The notes beneath the pieces are model-generated. The model saw nothing but the letters and a program-made list of their open reading frames with translations. It had not been told where the DNA came from and searched no databases. Both the position numbers and the translations under genes were made by a program. Of a stretch of DNA of 64,000 nt, positions 33,668 to 42,210 are shown one piece after another. The stretch comes from an uncultured Alphaproteobacteria bacterium (lineage in GTDB: Bacteria > Pseudomonadota > Alphaproteobacteria > CAAHEQ01 > UBA3637): assembly GCA_934234055.1 (NCBI GenBank), contig CAKQGY010000003.1:1-64000 (forward strand). Reading direction: 5' to 3'. The number at the start of each line of letters is the position of its first letter. The first letter of the stretch is position 1.

Positions 33668-33862
33668 ATGAACTTGATGACATGTTTGACAGACCTGAAG
33701 GGGCGCTTGATTCCGGCTTTATATGACGGCGATTTGAGGGAAAATTCGGCCGAACCTGATAACTTGAAATTAAAGGATTTTTATATATGTCAAAACAAAT
33801 GCTTATTGATGCGACGCACGCCGAAGAAACGCGCGTGGTCGTGCTGGACGAGGGGAGATTAG
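33668..33862 (+). CDS. Possible leader ORF overlapping the rne start
   Basis: A 64-codon frame starts at ATG 33668 with a good GGAG 8 bases upstream, and reads MNLMTCLTDLKGRLIPALYD... It overlaps the first 75 bases of rne in another frame. It could be a regulatory upstream ORF or chance. Only the portion before rne (to 33786) is independent evidence. No homology is recognised. Confidence 0.3.
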   Translation: MNLMTCLTDLKGRLIPALYDGDLRENSAEPDNLKLKDFYICQNKCLLMRRTPKKRAWSCWTRGD

Positions 33863-35958
33863 ACGAGTTTGATGTTGATACCTCTACCAAAAAACAAATC
33901 AAAGGAAATATCTATTTAGCCAAAGTGGTGCGCGTGGAACCGTCGCTGCAAGCCGCGTTCGTGGAATACGGCGGCAATCGGCACGGATTCTTGGCCTTTG
34001 GGGAAATTCACCCGGACTATTACCAAATCCCGGTGGCCGATCGCGAAGCCATTAAAGAACAAATGAAAGCCGAAGCCGCAGCCGAAAAAGCGGCGCGTGA
34101 TTCGGAAGAAGAAACCGAAACCGAAGATCAGGAAGTGGAAACTGTCAGTGATGCCGAAGCCGATGATATGATTCGGCACCGCTCGTCATTCTATCGGAAA
34201 TACAAAATCCAGGAGGTTATTCGCCAGGGGCAGGTGATGCTGGTCCAAGTGGTCAAAGAAGAACGCGGCAATAAAGGCGCGGCACTGACGACCTATTTAT
34301 CCTTGGCCGGCAGATACAGCGTTTTAATGCCGAACAACGGAAAAGGCGGCGGTGTTTCGCGTAAAATCAATAATGTGAAAGAACGCAAAAGCCTGCGTGA
34401 AATTGTGGAAAAACTGCCGATCCCGGAGGGTATGAGCGTGATTATCCGCACCGCCGGACAGGGTAAAACCAAAGCCGAAATTAAACGGGACTTTGATTAC
34501 CTGATTAAAACCTGGATGCAGATTCGTAAGGAAACACTGGCCTCTATTGCGCCGAAACTGATCCACGAAGAAGGCGATATTATTAAACGCTCGCTGCGGG
34601 ATGTCTTTACGCCCGATATTGACGAAATTATCGTGGAAGGTGAAGATGTCTTTAAGACGACAAAGGCATTTATGAAAATCCTGATGCCGGCGCAGGTCAA
34701 GAAAATTAAACAATACAAAGGGGAACTGCCCTTGTTCCAACAATATATGGTGGAAGCACAGCTGGAAGCTATTCACAGTAATATCGTGCAATTGCGTTCG
34801 GGCGGGTATCTGGTGATTGATCAGACAGAAGCCTTGGTTGCGGTGGATGTGAACTCGGGCCGGGCAACGCGCGAACATAATATTGAAGAAACCGCGCTGC
34901 GGACGAACCTGGAAACCTGTGATGAATTGGCGCGGCAGTTGCGACTGCGGGATATGGCGGGCCTGATTGTGATCGACTTTATTGATATGGACGAACAACG
35001 CAATAACGCCGCGGTGGAACGACGCTTGAAAGAGGCTTTGAAACGCGATCGGGCGCGGATCCAGGTTGGGAAAATCTCGGGCTTTGGGCTGATGGAAATG
35101 TCGCGGCAACGGTTGCATTCCAGCTTTTTGGAAAGCAGTTATCATATTTGTCCGCATTGCGGCGGAAAGGGCTTGGTGCGCTCAACGGAATCGTGTGCGA
35201 TGCATGCGCTGCACATCTTGGAAGAAGTGGCCGCCAAAAATAAAGGCGCTACCTTGGTGATGAGCTTGCCCTTGGAAGTTGCGGGATATGTGCTGAATAT
35301 GAAACGCGAAACGCTGGGCGACTTGGAAAAACGATTCGGAATTAAAGTTCAAATCTTGGCTGACACAACATTGGTGAAAGCGTCGGACTTTAAGATGGAA
35401 CGAATCCGCGAAAACGGCGACCGCTGTGCGGTGTCGGTGCAACCGAACATGCCGCGCAGATCCGATCGGAACAACTCGAAAATGCAATCTATTGACGCAA
35501 TTGTGCAGGCCTCTATCGCCGAAGAAGAAGCGGAAGAAGAAGCCGGCGGGCGACGCGGGCGGCGGCGTAAACATCGGCGGCGCGATTGGAACCGTAAACA
35601 AAAACAGCTGGCAGAGGGACAGGCAGAGATGAATGATGCCCGAGAGGCTGAGACGGGGGTGGCCGACGTCCGAGAGACGGCTGAAAAAAGTGAAGAAAAT
35701 TTTACGGTGGTGGAGCAAACATCGCTGCAAAATGAAGACAAACCCGCCGGGAAAAAAGGAAAATATCGCGATCGCGGGCGGCGGCGTCGGGGACAAAAAT
35801 CGACGGATAAGGCTTTGGTCCCGGCGCAGGTGTCGGCTCCGGCAGTGCGGGAAGAAAATGTGCCCGTCAAGGCCGAAATGCACCCGGTTCCGGTGGCGAC
35901 AGATGAAGCCCCTAAATCAGCCAAAAAAGGCGGTTGGTGGAATCGCTTGATGGGGTAA
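33787..35958 (+). CDS. rne: Ribonuclease E
   Basis: The 723-residue protein has the RNase E/G architecture: an S1 domain (about 37-180) interrupted by an acidic insert (EETETEDQEVETVSDAEADD), the sensor and RNase H-like parts, and the DNase I-like catalytic part with VAVDVNSGRATREHNIEETALRTNLE and GLIVIDFIDMDE supplying the metal-binding aspartates. The zinc-link is CPHC in SYHICPHCGGKG (about 456). The basic and Arg-rich C-terminal tail (RRGRRRKHRRRDW, DRGRRRRGQKS) is probably a disordered scaffold. It initiates mRNA decay and rRNA/tRNA processing. Confidence 0.95.
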   Translation: MSKQMLIDATHAEETRVVVLDEGRLDEFDVDTSTKKQIKGNIYLAKVVRVEPSLQAAFVEYGGNRHGFLAFGEIHPDYYQIPVADREAIKEQMKAEAAAEKAARDSEEETETEDQEVETVSDAEADDMIRHRSSFYRKYKIQEVIRQGQVMLVQVVKEERGNKGAALTTYLSLAGRYSVLMPNNGKGGGVSRKINNVKERKSLREIVEKLPIPEGMSVIIRTAGQGKTKAEIKRDFDYLIKTWMQIRKETLASIAPKLIHEEGDIIKRSLRDVFTPDIDEIIVEGEDVFKTTKAFMKILMPAQVKKIKQYKGELPLFQQYMVEAQLEAIHSNIVQLRSGGYLVIDQTEALVAVDVNSGRATREHNIEETALRTNLETCDELARQLRLRDMAGLIVIDFIDMDEQRNNAAVERRLKEALKRDRARIQVGKISGFGLMEMSRQRLHSSFLESSYHICPHCGGKGLVRSTESCAMHALHILEEVAAKNKGATLVMSLPLEVAGYVLNMKRETLGDLEKRFGIKVQILADTTLVKASDFKMERIRENGDRCAVSVQPNMPRRSDRNNSKMQSIDAIVQASIAEEEAEEEAGGRRGRRRKHRRRDWNRKQKQLAEGQAEMNDAREAETGVADVRETAEKSEENFTVVEQTSLQNEDKPAGKKGKYRDRGRRRRGQKSTDKALVPAQVSAPAVREENVPVKAEMHPVPVATDEAPKSAKKGGWWNRLMG

Positions 35959-35975
35959 GACCCGGAAAAAATGGA

Positions 35976-36007
35976 AGCACCCCTTGGGAAACCGGGGGTG
36001 CTTTTTT
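35976..36007 (+). terminator. Rho-independent terminator after rne
   Basis: The stem AGCACCCC/GGGGTGCT is followed by TTTTT. It lies 17 bases after the rne stop. Confidence 0.92.
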
Positions 36008-36118
36008 GTGTTGACAGGGGGATTCTTTTGGGCTAAAATGAGGGCTATGATAAAGCAAAAATGTAGTCAGATTGGGGTCAATTTTAAGGGGTGCGAATCG
36101 CGTAAAACCCTTATAGTA

Positions 36119-36153
<35 letters not shown>

Positions 36154-36237
36154 GTTCTGGTGAGAAGAAAAATTTAAGCAGTCGGTTGCCGGGTGGCGAC
36201 CGGCTGTATCTGTCTATAACCGAAAAGGAGAAATAAG

Positions 36238-38151
36238 ATGAATACAAAGAAATCATATTTAGTGGATTGCCACGCCCCACAAGGGGGGCCCGCAATGACG
36301 GCGGGGAGCGAATCTGGTCGCACTTTGACCGAGATGCTGGGTGTGTTGGCGATTATGGGTGTGTTGACCATTGGCGGGATAGCCGGGTTTAACTGGGCGA
36401 TGGACCGGTGGCGAGCGAATCGGATTATTGACGGGGTGGAAGAGCGAGCCTTGGTCGGGAGCCGGTTGCGCCTGTCCGGTATGAATAGGACAATGGAAAT
36501 AGCAGATGCAGTGGTGGCTCAAACCGGGGGAACGATAGAGGACTATGCCACGACGGTGAGTAATACGGGCTATAACGATGAGAAGACTTATTTTTCGGTG
36601 CAGGTAGCCGGAGTATCGCCGCAGGTGTGTGAGAATGTGATGAACCTGAACTGGCAGTTGCCGGTGGAAGTGTATGCGGGGAATACCCAATATACGGGTG
36701 ATACGGCGATTTGTGCCGGAGAGGGGACAGTGGATTTGACTTTTGTGTTTGCGGCGGATTTGATTACGAAGAAAGATGTGAAGGTGGTGGATCGGAACAA
36801 TCCGACCTGTCAGCCGACACAGGTTTGGACCTGTAAGACGAATGACGCCAACGGCTATAAATGCTGCACGGCGGGTATGTTGTGCAAGGCGGAGGAGGAT
36901 ACACTGCCGACAGGAGTGTTTTCAGAGAACAAGGGGAACTGTCCGCGCGGGACGCATCAGTGCCGGAATAATCAGTGCGTATGTCGCAAAAGTTGCCCGG
37001 CCGGCTATGAACAAGATCCAAAAACATGCGCATGCAGTTCTCAAACATGTGAAACCGGTGTTTGGAACGAAGCCAAAGGCGAATGCGTAGAATGTAATGA
37101 AGATACGGACTGTGCCACTCGCACCGACGGCAAGACAACCTGCGATACAGCGAGTAATGTGTGCAAGTGTCCGGCAGGTAAGGTTCCGAATGCCGACGGG
37201 ACGGCTTGTGTGGAATGTAAAACAAACGCGGATTGTAAAAATGCCTACAAGCCCGTCTGTAATACGGCGAATAACACTTGTGTGGGATGTACCGAAGATG
37301 CGGATTGCGCGGGAAATAGAATATGCAACACGGCAAATAATACTTGTAAATGCCCGGCTATGGGCACGAAGCCAACGGCCACTTGCTATACGGCCACGGA
37401 GCATGCGGCGACAGAGCAATGCCTGGCCTACACGACATATGAGCCTCTGATTTGCCCAGAACCTAAAACGGAATGCGATGTTGCCAACAACACTTGCAAG
37501 TGCCCGGATTGTCCGGCCGAGAAAATGACGCAAAATGAGGATACCTGTGAGTGTATTTGTAATAATAACAAAGTGCTGAATGCAACTGGAACAAGATGTG
37601 TGGGGTGTAATACAGATGCTGATTGTGCCTGGCGCACAGATGGAAGGACGAGGTGTGGTGTAAATTCCCACACTTGTGCATATGTAACATGTAGAAGCAA
37701 TTCAGATTGTGCAGCGGGTCAATATTGTTCTATAGGGCCAAATGATTGCAAAGATGGCACTTCTGGGGCGTGTAAAGAATTGGGAGAACGGATAGAGTTT
37801 GAAAATTATAATTTGCTATATTCTTCTGGTAATAGTGATATGAACTGGATGTCGGCTGGGAACTGGTGTCAGGCCAATGGTAAAAAACTCGTTAGTGTAG
37901 ATACATTGGTCAAAATTGCAGGGAGACCAACTTCTGAGTGGCACATAGCCGAGTATCAAGATGAACTTCACAGTGCATTTTACAAAGTCTTTGGAAATAC
38001 AGATTTAGGCTTTTGGACTGACCAAGACTGTATGGGTTGCCTTGGCAGTCCTACCTGCCGTGCTGCGCTCTTAGGTTCTATTAATGCTACTGATGTTAGT
38101 TGGGTGACCTTTAATGATTGGCGTAATAAAATTAGAGCATTATGTGAGTAG
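36238..38151 (+). CDS. Large cysteine-rich prepilin-like protein with lectin-like tip (pilin family member 2)
   Basis: The 637-residue protein follows AAAAGGAG. The leader of about 27 residues ends SG/RTLTEMLGVLAIMG, with Glu at +5 and Arg at +1, followed by a membrane helix. A pilin-like core has PQVCENVMNL. From about residue 190 to 530 there are repeated disulfide-rich units (C-x-x-x-x-DC...CxTAxNxCxC), for example around CVECNEDTDC, CVECKTNADC and CVGCNTDADC. The last 110 residues resemble a lectin-like fold (MSAGNWCQANGKKLVS, GFWTDQDC, DWRNKIRALCE). The 3' part is more A/T-rich than the rest. The whole looks like an anchored adhesin stalk with a variable tip. It is homologous in its N-terminus to the gene at 44. 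Confidence 0.75.
   Translation: MNTKKSYLVDCHAPQGGPAMTAGSESGRTLTEMLGVLAIMGVLTIGGIAGFNWAMDRWRANRIIDGVEERALVGSRLRLSGMNRTMEIADAVVAQTGGTIEDYATTVSNTGYNDEKTYFSVQVAGVSPQVCENVMNLNWQLPVEVYAGNTQYTGDTAICAGEGTVDLTFVFAADLITKKDVKVVDRNNPTCQPTQVWTCKTNDANGYKCCTAGMLCKAEEDTLPTGVFSENKGNCPRGTHQCRNNQCVCRKSCPAGYEQDPKTCACSSQTCETGVWNEAKGECVECNEDTDCATRTDGKTTCDTASNVCKCPAGKVPNADGTACVECKTNADCKNAYKPVCNTANNTCVGCTEDADCAGNRICNTANNTCKCPAMGTKPTATCYTATEHAATEQCLAYTTYEPLICPEPKTECDVANNTCKCPDCPAEKMTQNEDTCECICNNNKVLNATGTRCVGCNTDADCAWRTDGRTRCGVNSHTCAYVTCRSNSDCAAGQYCSIGPNDCKDGTSGACKELGERIEFENYNLLYSSGNSDMNWMSAGNWCQANGKKLVSVDTLVKIAGRPTSEWHIAEYQDELHSAFYKVFGNTDLGFWTDQDCMGCLGSPTCRAALLGSINATDVSWVTFNDWRNKIRALCE
36264..36301 (+). repeat. Palindromic repeat embedded in the pilin-2 leader
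   Basis: The sequence begins GGATTGCCACGCCCC and ends CGCAATGACGG with an internal GGGG/CCCC-type stem. It is in frame and encodes leader residues before the cleavage site. A near copy in the same orientation lies just after the gene, at 38172. The minus strand reads CATTGCGGG...GTGGCAATC, a form seen in repeats of many bacteria. Confidence 0.75.
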
Positions 38152-38171
38152 CAAAAGGATTATTTGTTTCT

Positions 38172-38385
38172 AGATTGCCACGCGCCCCGTGTGGGGCGCT
38201 CGCAATGACGATGAGGAATTAGGTGATTCTGGATTCTTCGGGGGACAAGGGCCCAATTCCACCTAAGCCTTGAACGGCGTGCGCGGGGCGGACTTGTTCA
38301 AGGCAAAGGTTCATTGCTTTGCGCACTCGGACCGGCCACCGGCAGGTCCTCGCTTACGCAGTCCTTCGCAATGACGGGGAGGAGG
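38172..38385. repeat. Repeat-rich intergenic region after the second pilin gene
   Basis: The gap between the pilin gene and tadA (38152-38456, on opposite strands) holds no gene. At 38172-38210 AGATTGCCACGCGCC...GCGCTCGCAATGACG is a close copy of the 36264 element. GGATTCTTCGGGGG at 38231 matches the element at 30879. A third partial copy (GGCCACCGGCAGG...CTTCGCAATGACG) ends near 38376. Frames across the region look like chance. Confidence 0.7.
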
Positions 38386-38456
38386 GATGGTTAGAGGTAG
38401 GTCCGAGGGTGCGCAGTGTAATGACAGGAGAGTGCGACGGTGGAGCGGAGGGAAGG

Positions 38457-38912
38457 CTATTTGAGGCGTTTGGATTGGAAAAAGGTGGTGAGCAGGGCGC
38501 CGCAGAGGTCGGCGTGAATGCCGCCTTGGACCGGAATCTTGTGGTGCGTTTGCGGGTGGGTGAAAACAGCGGGACCTTGACAGACGGCGCCGGTCTTGGG
38601 ATCATAGGCTCCGAAATACAGGGCATCCAATCTGGCCCACGCAATCGCGCCCGCGCACATTGTGCAGGGCTCGGCCGTGACGAATAACGAATAACCCGTC
38701 AGCCTTTTCTGTCCCGTCAATTCACAAGCCCGGTGAATCGCCAGAATCTCGGCATGCGCCAAAGGATCGTGGCGGGCTTCGGTCTCGTTATGCGCCCGGG
38801 CAATGATAGCACCGGTGGTGCTGTCAAAAATGATGGCCCCGATCGGGACTTCGTCGGCAGCAGCTGCGGATTGTGCCAGTTCGTAAGCGCGATTAAAAAT
38901 GGTTTCATTCAT
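38457..38912 (-). CDS. tadA: tRNA-specific adenosine deaminase
   Basis: The 151-residue protein has the deaminase motif HAEILAIHRAC, with His and Glu at the zinc site, and EPCTMCAGAIAWAR, with the two Cys ligands. It fits TadA, which converts A34 to inosine in tRNA-Arg. The start at 38912 gives the normal N-terminus (MNETIFNRAYELAQ). It is divergent from rluB with about 45 bases between starts. Confidence 0.9.
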   Translation of the reverse strand: MNETIFNRAYELAQSAAAADEVPIGAIIFDSTTGAIIARAHNETEARHDPLAHAEILAIHRACELTGQKRLTGYSLFVTAEPCTMCAGAIAWARLDALYFGAYDPKTGAVCQGPAVFTHPQTHHKIPVQGGIHADLCGALLTTFFQSKRLK

Positions 38913-38956
38913 CTTTTTGCTTTCCTTTTGGTTTGTTTTGTTATAATATACTATTT

Positions 38957-39670
38957 ATGACAGAAAAGAAAGAGCGAATTGCAAAAATAATGGCAGCGGC
39001 GGGGCTGTGCTCACGGCGGGAGGCCGAAAAACGGATTGAACAAGGGCGCGTGGTCGTGAACGGCGAGACCCTGAAAACACCGGCGTGCGTGGTGGGCCCG
39101 GGGGATACGGTGCTGGTGGACGGAAAACCCCTGGGGCAAAAGCAGGCGCGGCGGCTGTGGTGCTATCATAAACCCGCGGGCTGTATTACGACAAATCGCG
39201 ATCCTCAAGGGCGCAAAACAATCTTTGAACAACTGCCGCCCACGCTGCCGCGTGTGGTGACGGTGGGACGGTTGGACTTTAACTCGGAGGGGTTGCTGCT
39301 GTTGACGACGGACGGGGGATTGGCACGGGAACTGGAACTGCCGGCGCGGGGGTGGAAACGCAAATACCGCGTGCGCGTGCATGGCAAAATCACAGCGGAA
39401 ATCGTGGGGCGCCTGAACAAAGGAGTCAAAATTGACGGCGTGGCCTATGCGCCCTGTCAGATTGAAGTGGAGCGTGAACAGGGGACGAATACTTGGGTGC
39501 TGATGACCCTGACGGAAGGGAAAAATCGCGAAATTCGCAAAATGATGGCGTTTTTCGGACTGCCGGTGACGCGCTTGATCCGCGTGTCATATGGGCCGTT
39601 CCAGCTGGGGAATCTGCCGCCCGGGGAAGTGCGCGAAATACCGCCCAAGACTTTGCAGGGGCTGATATGA
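38957..39670 (+). CDS. rluB: Pseudouridine synthase of the RsuA/RluB family
   Basis: From ATG 38957 the protein is 237 residues. An S4 RNA-binding domain (RIAKIMAAAGLCSRREAEKRIEQGRV) comes first, then the synthase with catalytic Asp in VTVGRLDFNSEGLLLLT. It modifies 23S rRNA (RluB) or 16S rRNA (RsuA). The start has no ribosome-binding site, and TATAAT at 38942-38947 lies 9 bases upstream, so the transcript is probably leaderless. The stop overlaps rsmD (ATGA). Confidence 0.9.
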   Translation: MTEKKERIAKIMAAAGLCSRREAEKRIEQGRVVVNGETLKTPACVVGPGDTVLVDGKPLGQKQARRLWCYHKPAGCITTNRDPQGRKTIFEQLPPTLPRVVTVGRLDFNSEGLLLLTTDGGLARELELPARGWKRKYRVRVHGKITAEIVGRLNKGVKIDGVAYAPCQIEVEREQGTNTWVLMTLTEGKNREIRKMMAFFGLPVTRLIRVSYGPFQLGNLPPGEVREIPPKTLQGLI

Positions 39671-40218
39671 GAATTATTGCGGGGCGGTGGCGCGGCAAAA
39701 AAATAGAAGCTCCGGCGGGGGCGGGCACACGACCCACCAGCGACCGGGCACGGGAAATGATCTTTAATGTGCTGATGTCCCTGTTCCTGAAAGCCGGCAA
39801 ACGGTGGGAGAATATGACTTTCGCCGATGTGTTCGCGGGATCGGGTGCCGTGGGGATAGAAGCCCTGTCGCGCGGGGCAAAGGAAGTGATATGCCTGGAA
39901 AACGGACGGGAAGCGCGGGCGTGCCTGGCGCGTAATATCGAAGGCTTGGCCGGAATCCGAAATATCGGGGACGCGATGACTGTGCCGGCGCATGATCCGG
40001 TTGATGTGCTGTTTATGGATGCGCCGTATGGGCAGGGTCTGTGGCAACGGGCGGCAGGGGCTTTGACCGCGCAGGGGTGGATCGGTGATGAAACCCTGAT
40101 AATCGTGGAAATGGATCGGGAGAAACCCGAAAAACTGCCTGAAAATTGGGAAGAAATACGCGCGTGTGCGGCGGGACGCAACTTGTTCAAACTGGCAAAA
40201 CGGAAAAGGAGATCCTAA
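39667..40218 (+). CDS. rsmD: 16S rRNA (guanine(966)-N(2))-methyltransferase
   Basis: The true gene starts at ATG 39667, giving 183 residues that begin MRIIAGRWRGKKIEAPAG, the standard RsmD start. The SAM site is FADVFAGSGAVGIEALSRGA. The N6/N2-MTase motif normally DPPY reads DAPYGQG. It methylates G966 in 16S rRNA. Its ATGA overlaps the rluB stop, and tkt starts 4 bases after its stop. The family and order are typical of rRNA modification genes. Confidence 0.93.
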   Translation: MRIIAGRWRGKKIEAPAGAGTRPTSDRAREMIFNVLMSLFLKAGKRWENMTFADVFAGSGAVGIEALSRGAKEVICLENGREARACLARNIEGLAGIRNIGDAMTVPAHDPVDVLFMDAPYGQGLWQRAAGALTAQGWIGDETLIIVEMDREKPEKLPENWEEIRACAAGRNLFKLAKRKRRS

Positions 40219-40221
40219 ATC

Positions 40222-42210
40222 ATGGCTATGACAGAACAAACTTTATTCCAAAAAATGGCAACGGCGGCCAGAATCTTGTCGGTGGATATGATTGAAAAAG
40301 CGGGCTCGGGCCACCCGGGGGCGGCGCTGGGACTGGCCGATGTTCTGACGGTGCTGTGGAGCAAGTTTTTGCGCTTTGACGCAACGGCACCGCATTGGTG
40401 TGATCGGGATCGGTTTGTCCTGTCGGGCGGGCATGCGTCGGCACTGCTGTATAGTTTGCTTTACCTGACGGGCTATCCCGATGTGACGCGTGCGGATTTG
40501 GAATCATTTCGGCAACTGGGCAGTCGAACGGCCGGACACCCGGAAAAAACACTGCTGCAAGGGGTGGATTTTACGACGGGGCCGTTGGGGCAGGGCTTGA
40601 TCGGCGCGGTGGGATTCGCGCTGGCCGAGCGGATGTTGAATGCCCGATACGGGGACGATTTGGTCAACCATAAAACCTATGTCAGCTGCGGCGACGGGGA
40701 CCTGATGGAAGGGGTATCACAGGAGGCAATCGCTTTGGCGGGACATTGGCGACTGAATCGCTTGATCGTTCTGTGGGACGATAACAAAATCACAATTGAC
40801 GGGCAAACCGATATTGCCGATGATACGAATATGAAAATGCGCTTTGAGGCGTGCGGGTGGCAAGTGCTGACCTGCGACGGACATGATGAGGTGTCCATTA
40901 CCAAAGCCTTGATGAAAGCGCAAAAGGCCGATCGGCCGGTGCTGATAGATTGTCGCACGATTATCGGCTATGGGGCGCCGACGAAAGCAAATACCCCCAA
41001 ATGCCACGGGTCGCCCCTGGGCGCGGCGGAGGTTGTGGGGTTGCGGGAAAAACTGAACTGGCCGTATGCGCCGTTTGAGGTGCCCGAAGAAGTGCTGACG
41101 GCTTGGCGGGCGGTCGGGACAAAAGGCAATCCGGACAGAGAGGCTTGGGAAGCGCGCGTGGCCGAAAGCGACCGGGGCGTGGCGTTCCTGCACGATATAA
41201 CGGGTGCGGTGCCGCCGGCGGTCGGGGAAGCATTGCGAGCCTTGAAACAAAAACTGATTCTGGAAAAACAGGCAGTGGCGACGCGTAAAGCCTCGCAAAC
41301 CGTGCTGAATGCGGTGGCGGAAGTGATGCCGAACCTGATTGGCGGCTCGGCGGATTTGACGGCGGCGTGCTATACGAATACGGCCGAATCCGTGCCGGTG
41401 ACGCGGCTGGATTACAGCGGGAACTATATCAATTACGGCATTCGGGAAATGGGCATGGCCGGTGTGATGAACGGCTTGGCCGCGCATGGCGGATTTGTGC
41501 CCTATGGCGGGACATTTTTGTCTTTTGTGGACTATATGAAACCGGCGGTGCGGTTGGCAGCGTTGATGAACCTGCGCGAAATTTTTGTGCTGACGCATGA
41601 CTCGCTGGGGGTCGGGGAAGACGGTCCGACGCATCAGCCGATCTCACAACTGACGAACCTGAGGGCGACACCGAACCTGTATGTGTTTCGCCCTGCCGAC
41701 AGCGTGGAAACGGCCGAATGCTATGAGCTGGCCCTGAACCGCGCGGACGGGCCGTCGGTGATGGCTTTGTCGCGGCAGGCTCTGCCGGTGGTGCGCGAAT
41801 CGGCCGACGAAAACCGATCGGCGCAGGGGGCCTATGTGCTGTATGAGCCGGCCGAAGAACGGCAAGCCACGATTATCGCAACGGGATCGGAGGTGGCTTT
41901 GGCGTTGGCGGCCAAAGACTTACTGGCGGCGCAAGGGGTGGCTGTGGCGGTGGTGTCGATGCCGTGTATGAAATTATTTGAACAGACGGAAAAATCTTAT
42001 CAGGAAGCCGTGCTGGGGAATGTGCCGCGTGTGATCGTTGAGGCCGGAGCCACCTGGGGTTGGGATCGCTATGTGGGGGCCGCCGGTGGCACGGTGATCG
42101 GTATGGAAACCTTTGGCGCGTCAGGGAAAGGCAGTGAGGTGTTGGCGCACTTCGGCTTTACACCCGAGCATGTGGCCGAGGTGGTGACGACCTATGTGCG
42201 AGGCAGGTAA
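40222..42210 (+). CDS. tkt: Transketolase
   Basis: The 662-residue protein shows the transketolase signatures: EKAGSGHPGAALGLADVL near the N-terminus, the thiamine diphosphate site VSCGDGDLMEGVSQEA and the pyrimidine-binding HDSLGVGEDGPTHQPISQL. It transfers two-carbon ketol units in the pentose phosphate and Calvin-type pathways. It is probably cotranscribed with rluB-rsmD, starting 3 bases after rsmD. Its 3' end overlaps the convergent kinase gene by 19 bases. Confidence 0.98.
   Translation: MAMTEQTLFQKMATAARILSVDMIEKAGSGHPGAALGLADVLTVLWSKFLRFDATAPHWCDRDRFVLSGGHASALLYSLLYLTGYPDVTRADLESFRQLGSRTAGHPEKTLLQGVDFTTGPLGQGLIGAVGFALAERMLNARYGDDLVNHKTYVSCGDGDLMEGVSQEAIALAGHWRLNRLIVLWDDNKITIDGQTDIADDTNMKMRFEACGWQVLTCDGHDEVSITKALMKAQKADRPVLIDCRTIIGYGAPTKANTPKCHGSPLGAAEVVGLREKLNWPYAPFEVPEEVLTAWRAVGTKGNPDREAWEARVAESDRGVAFLHDITGAVPPAVGEALRALKQKLILEKQAVATRKASQTVLNAVAEVMPNLIGGSADLTAACYTNTAESVPVTRLDYSGNYINYGIREMGMAGVMNGLAAHGGFVPYGGTFLSFVDYMKPAVRLAALMNLREIFVLTHDSLGVGEDGPTHQPISQLTNLRATPNLYVFRPADSVETAECYELALNRADGPSVMALSRQALPVVRESADENRSAQGAYVLYEPAEERQATIIATGSEVALALAAKDLLAAQGVAVAVVSMPCMKLFEQTEKSYQEAVLGNVPRVIVEAGATWGWDRYVGAAGGTVIGMETFGASGKGSEVLAHFGFTPEHVAEVVTTYVRGR

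Noticed and set aside
34324..35157. 277-codon minus-strand frame within rne
   Set aside because: It is an antisense shadow of the rne coding sequence without any start signal.
38319..38687. + strand frame of 122 codons overlapping tadA
   Set aside because: It lies on the antisense strand of tadA and in repeat sequence.
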